Translations under genes and position numbers: made by a program
Shown here: one piece after another, positions 4,224 through 6,018 of the stretch
Layout of the letters: each line of letters begins with the position of its first letter
How positions within the stretch are numbered: position 1 is the stretch's first letter
Notes under the pieces: model-generated
Seen by the model: the letters and a program-made list of their open reading frames with translations, nothing else
The model's database searches: none
What the model was told of the DNA's origin: nothing
Source of the DNA: Nanobdellota archaeon
Lineage (GTDB): Archaea; Nanobdellota; Nanobdellia; Woesearchaeales; JAUYGA01
NCBI GenBank assembly: GCA_030690755.1
Contig: JAUYGA010000216.1
Span: forward strand, 1-6,018
Direction: 5' to 3'
Length of the DNA stretch: 6,018 nucleotides

Positions 4224-6018
4224 TTATAACTTTTTCATCTTCAAAAGTAAAGAGTTAGTGACGACACTGACACTGCTTAATGCCATTGCGCCGCCAGCCA
4301 TCATCGGATTCAGAAGCATTCCAGTGAATGGATAGATAAGGCCTGCTGCGATTGGTATTCCTAAGACATTATAAATCAATGCCCAAAACATGTTCTGTTT
4401 TATTTTCCACATTGTCATCTTGCTGAGCTTTATTGCTTTAACAACATCGCGCAAGTCGTCCTTCATCAAGACGATGTTTCCAGATTCCATTGCAACATCT
4501 GTTCCAGAACCCATTGCTATTCCTATATCTGCCTGCGCAAGAGCAGGTGCATCATTAATACCGTCGCCAACCATTGCAACAACTTTTCCTTCCTGCTGTA
4601 ATCTTTTTACATGACCTGCTTTATCTTCTGGCAAAACCTCTGCAAAATAATGCGTCAATCCAACTTTTTTAGCAATAGCCTGAGCAGTCCTTTCATTATC
4701 TCCAGTTATCATGTATACTGTAATTCCCATGTCAGTCATCGCAGTTATTGCTTCAGGGGATGTTTCCTTGATTGTGTCAGCAACAGCAATAATACCAATC
4801 GGCTTTCTTTCATTAGCAAGCATCATCACTGTTTTTCCTTCTTCCTCAAGCTCATGCACTGATGTTTCATAGGATTTGAAACTGATTTTATTGTCCTTCA
4901 TGAACTTTGCATTGCCAAGCCGATATGAAACTTTTCCAATTTTTGCAATTATTCCATGCCCAGGAATTGCCTTAAAGGAAGATGTTTTTTTCAGTTCTAT
5001 TTTTTCTTCTTTTGCCTTCCTGACAATTGCTTCTGCAAGCGGATGCTCGCTTTTGTGCTCAATGCTTGCCGCAATCCTAAGCAGTTGAACTTTTGTCATC
5101 TTTGATTTTGATACAGGCATGATGTCTGTGACTTCAGGCTTTCCTTTTGTTATTGTTCCAGTTTTATCAAGAATAACTGCATTTATTTTGTTAGCAGTCT
5201 CGAGAGCTTCACCGCCTTTTATGAGAATTCCATTGATTGCACCTTTGCCTGTCCCGACCATTATTGCAGTCGGAGTTGCTAATCCAAGAGCGCAAGGACA
5301 TGCTATAACTAGAACAGCTATACTAACCATCAATGCAAAATTAAACTCTGCGCCGACAATAAAAAACCAGACTGAAAATGTCGCAAAAGCTATAAACAGA
5401 ACAATCGGAACAAAATATGCAGAGATAGTATCTGCAAACCGTTGTATAGGCGCTTTACTGCCCTGAGCATCCTCTATTAATTTAATTATCCGCGCAAGAG
5501 TTGTGTTGGCGCCGACTTTTGTCGCTTTAAATTTTAAACTGCCATGCTTGTTTATTGTTCCGCCGATGACCTTATCGTTTTTCTTTTTCTCAACAGGAAT
5601 GCTTTCTCCTGTAACCATGCTTTCATCAACAGATGAATGCCCTTCTGTAAGCATGCCATCGACAGGAATTTTTTCACCTGGCTTGACAAGTATTATATCC
5701 CCAACAATAACTGCATCAACATCAATAGTCAATTCTTTTCCTTTTCTTATCACAATAGCAGTCTTAGGTTTTAATCCGACCAATTTTTCTATTGCTTCAG
5801 ATGTCTTACTTTTTGCCCTTGCTTCAAGAAACCTGCCAAGCAACACAATTGTTATTAGAACTGCGCTAGCCTCAAAATATTGAAAACCTTCTCCAATTAA
5901 GACAGCATATACACTATAGAAGTATGCAGCAGAAGTACCAAGCACAATTAGAGTGTCCATGTTAGCGCTTTTCCCTCTAAGAGCGATGAAAGCGCTTTTG
6001 TAAAGGGGCCAACCGATA
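4224..6018 (-). CDS. copA: Cu(I)-type P1B ATPase, N-terminus outside window
   Basis: An ATP-driven heavy-metal exporter of the plasma membrane; 597 residues are visible and the frame is still open at the right edge. Counting residues from the Met encoded at 5958-5960: phosphatase loop TGES (117-120), intramembrane metal site CPC (221-223, bases 5292-5300), phosphorylated aspartate in DKTGT (D265), the P1B nucleotide-binding motif SEHPLA (304-309), GHG (334-336), TGDN (419-422) and GDGINDAP (465-472). The last two helices hold Y530-N531 with P535 and MALSS (559-563), the YN...P and MxxSS signature of Cu(I)-selective P1B-1 ATPases. That Met is not the start: 19 further in-frame codons lead to the edge and include GWPLYKSAFIALRGKSAN, the conserved family sequence before MDTL. 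The N-terminal metal-binding domain(s) and first helices are missing from view. It is convergent with the aIF5A-like gene. The role is probably copper (or silver) detoxification; its promoter is off the window. Confidence 0.95.
   Translation of the reverse strand, partial: IGWPLYKSAFIALRGKSANMDTLIVLGTSAAYFYSVYAVLIGEGFQYFEASAVLITIVLLGRFLEARAKSKTSEAIEKLVGLKPKTAIVIRKGKELTIDVDAVIVGDIILVKPGEKIPVDGMLTEGHSSVDESMVTGESIPVEKKKNDKVIGGTINKHGSLKFKATKVGANTTLARIIKLIEDAQGSKAPIQRFADTISAYFVPIVLFIAFATFSVWFFIVGAEFNFALMVSIAVLVIACPCALGLATPTAIMVGTGKGAINGILIKGGEALETANKINAVILDKTGTITKGKPEVTDIMPVSKSKMTKVQLLRIAASIEHKSEHPLAEAIVRKAKEEKIELKKTSSFKAIPGHGIIAKIGKVSYRLGNAKFMKDNKISFKSYETSVHELEEEGKTVMMLANERKPIGIIAVADTIKETSPEAITAMTDMGITVYMITGDNERTAQAIAKKVGLTHYFAEVLPEDKAGHVKRLQQEGKVVAMVGDGINDAPALAQADIGIAMGSGTDVAMESGNIVLMKDDLRDVVKAIKLSKMTMWKIKQNMFWALIYNVLGIPIAAGLIYPFTGMLLNPMMAGGAMALSSVSVVTNSLLLKMKKL

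Noticed and set aside
5119..5883. Plus-strand open frames opposite copA (5119-5466 and 5503-5883)
   Set aside because: The minus-strand frame carries every P-type ATPase motif; the plus-strand translations are low-complexity shadows rich in Ile, Thr, Ser and Phe.
5958..5960. ATG as the start of the copper ATPase
   Set aside because: The frame stays open for 19 more codons to the window edge, and these encode the conserved P1B sequence GWPLYKSAFIALRGKSAN that normally precedes MDTL. The gene is cut by the window, not started here.
1..6018. A bacterial (for example CPR or Omnitrophota) origin for the contig because of the GT9 genes
   Set aside because: The aIF5A-family gene, the consensus TATA box with a near-leaderless start, and the GT2/DUF2304 layout fit an archaeon better. 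GT9 genes can be transferred. Some uncertainty remains because the assignment is by eye.

Overview
The window looks like chromosomal DNA from an archaeon, most likely a DPANN-type lineage (Woesearchaeota-like is my best guess, not proven). The reasons are AT-rich DNA with the standard code, TATA-box promoters with very short leaders, a GAGGTGA Shine-Dalgarno, an aIF5A-family protein, and a GT2 + DUF2304 pair of the kind common in archaeal surface-glycan loci. No insertion sequence, CRISPR array, tRNA or rRNA was seen.

Layout. Positions 2-94 hold the last 30 codons of an unrecognised plus-strand gene. Positions 95-336 are non-coding, with two candidate TATA elements. Positions 337-3747 form a tight four-gene plus-strand operon: GT9 (heptosyltransferase-like) glycosyltransferase, GT2 polyprenyl-phosphate-sugar-synthase-like glycosyltransferase, DUF2304 small membrane protein, and a second GT9 glycosyltransferase. 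The junctions are a 4-base overlap (ATGA), a 4-base gap and a 3-base gap. Positions 3751-3760 are a textbook TATA box, followed at 3788-4171 by a short aIF5A-like gene. Converging on it from the minus strand is the 3' two thirds or more of a Cu(I)-type P1B ATPase (copA), which runs off the right edge.

How the genes work together. The operon is best read as a glycan-building cassette. The GT2 enzyme probably charges a polyprenyl phosphate at the membrane, with the DUF2304 protein as its membrane partner (compare GacI/GacJ in streptococci and DPM1 with DPM2/DPM3 in eukaryotes). The two GT9 enzymes probably add sugars from nucleotide-sugar donors. Sugar identities and the acceptor cannot be read from sequence. 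The aIF5A-like gene and the copper ATPase are separate transcription units.

The most unusual observation is that the aIF5A-like protein aligns without gaps to the hypusine region of aIF5A but has threonine where the modified lysine should be. It is therefore probably a paralogue with a changed role rather than the cell's canonical hypusinated factor. The second point of interest is the loss, in the first GT9 enzyme, of the acidic residue that serves as the proposed catalytic base in WaaC-type heptosyltransferases.
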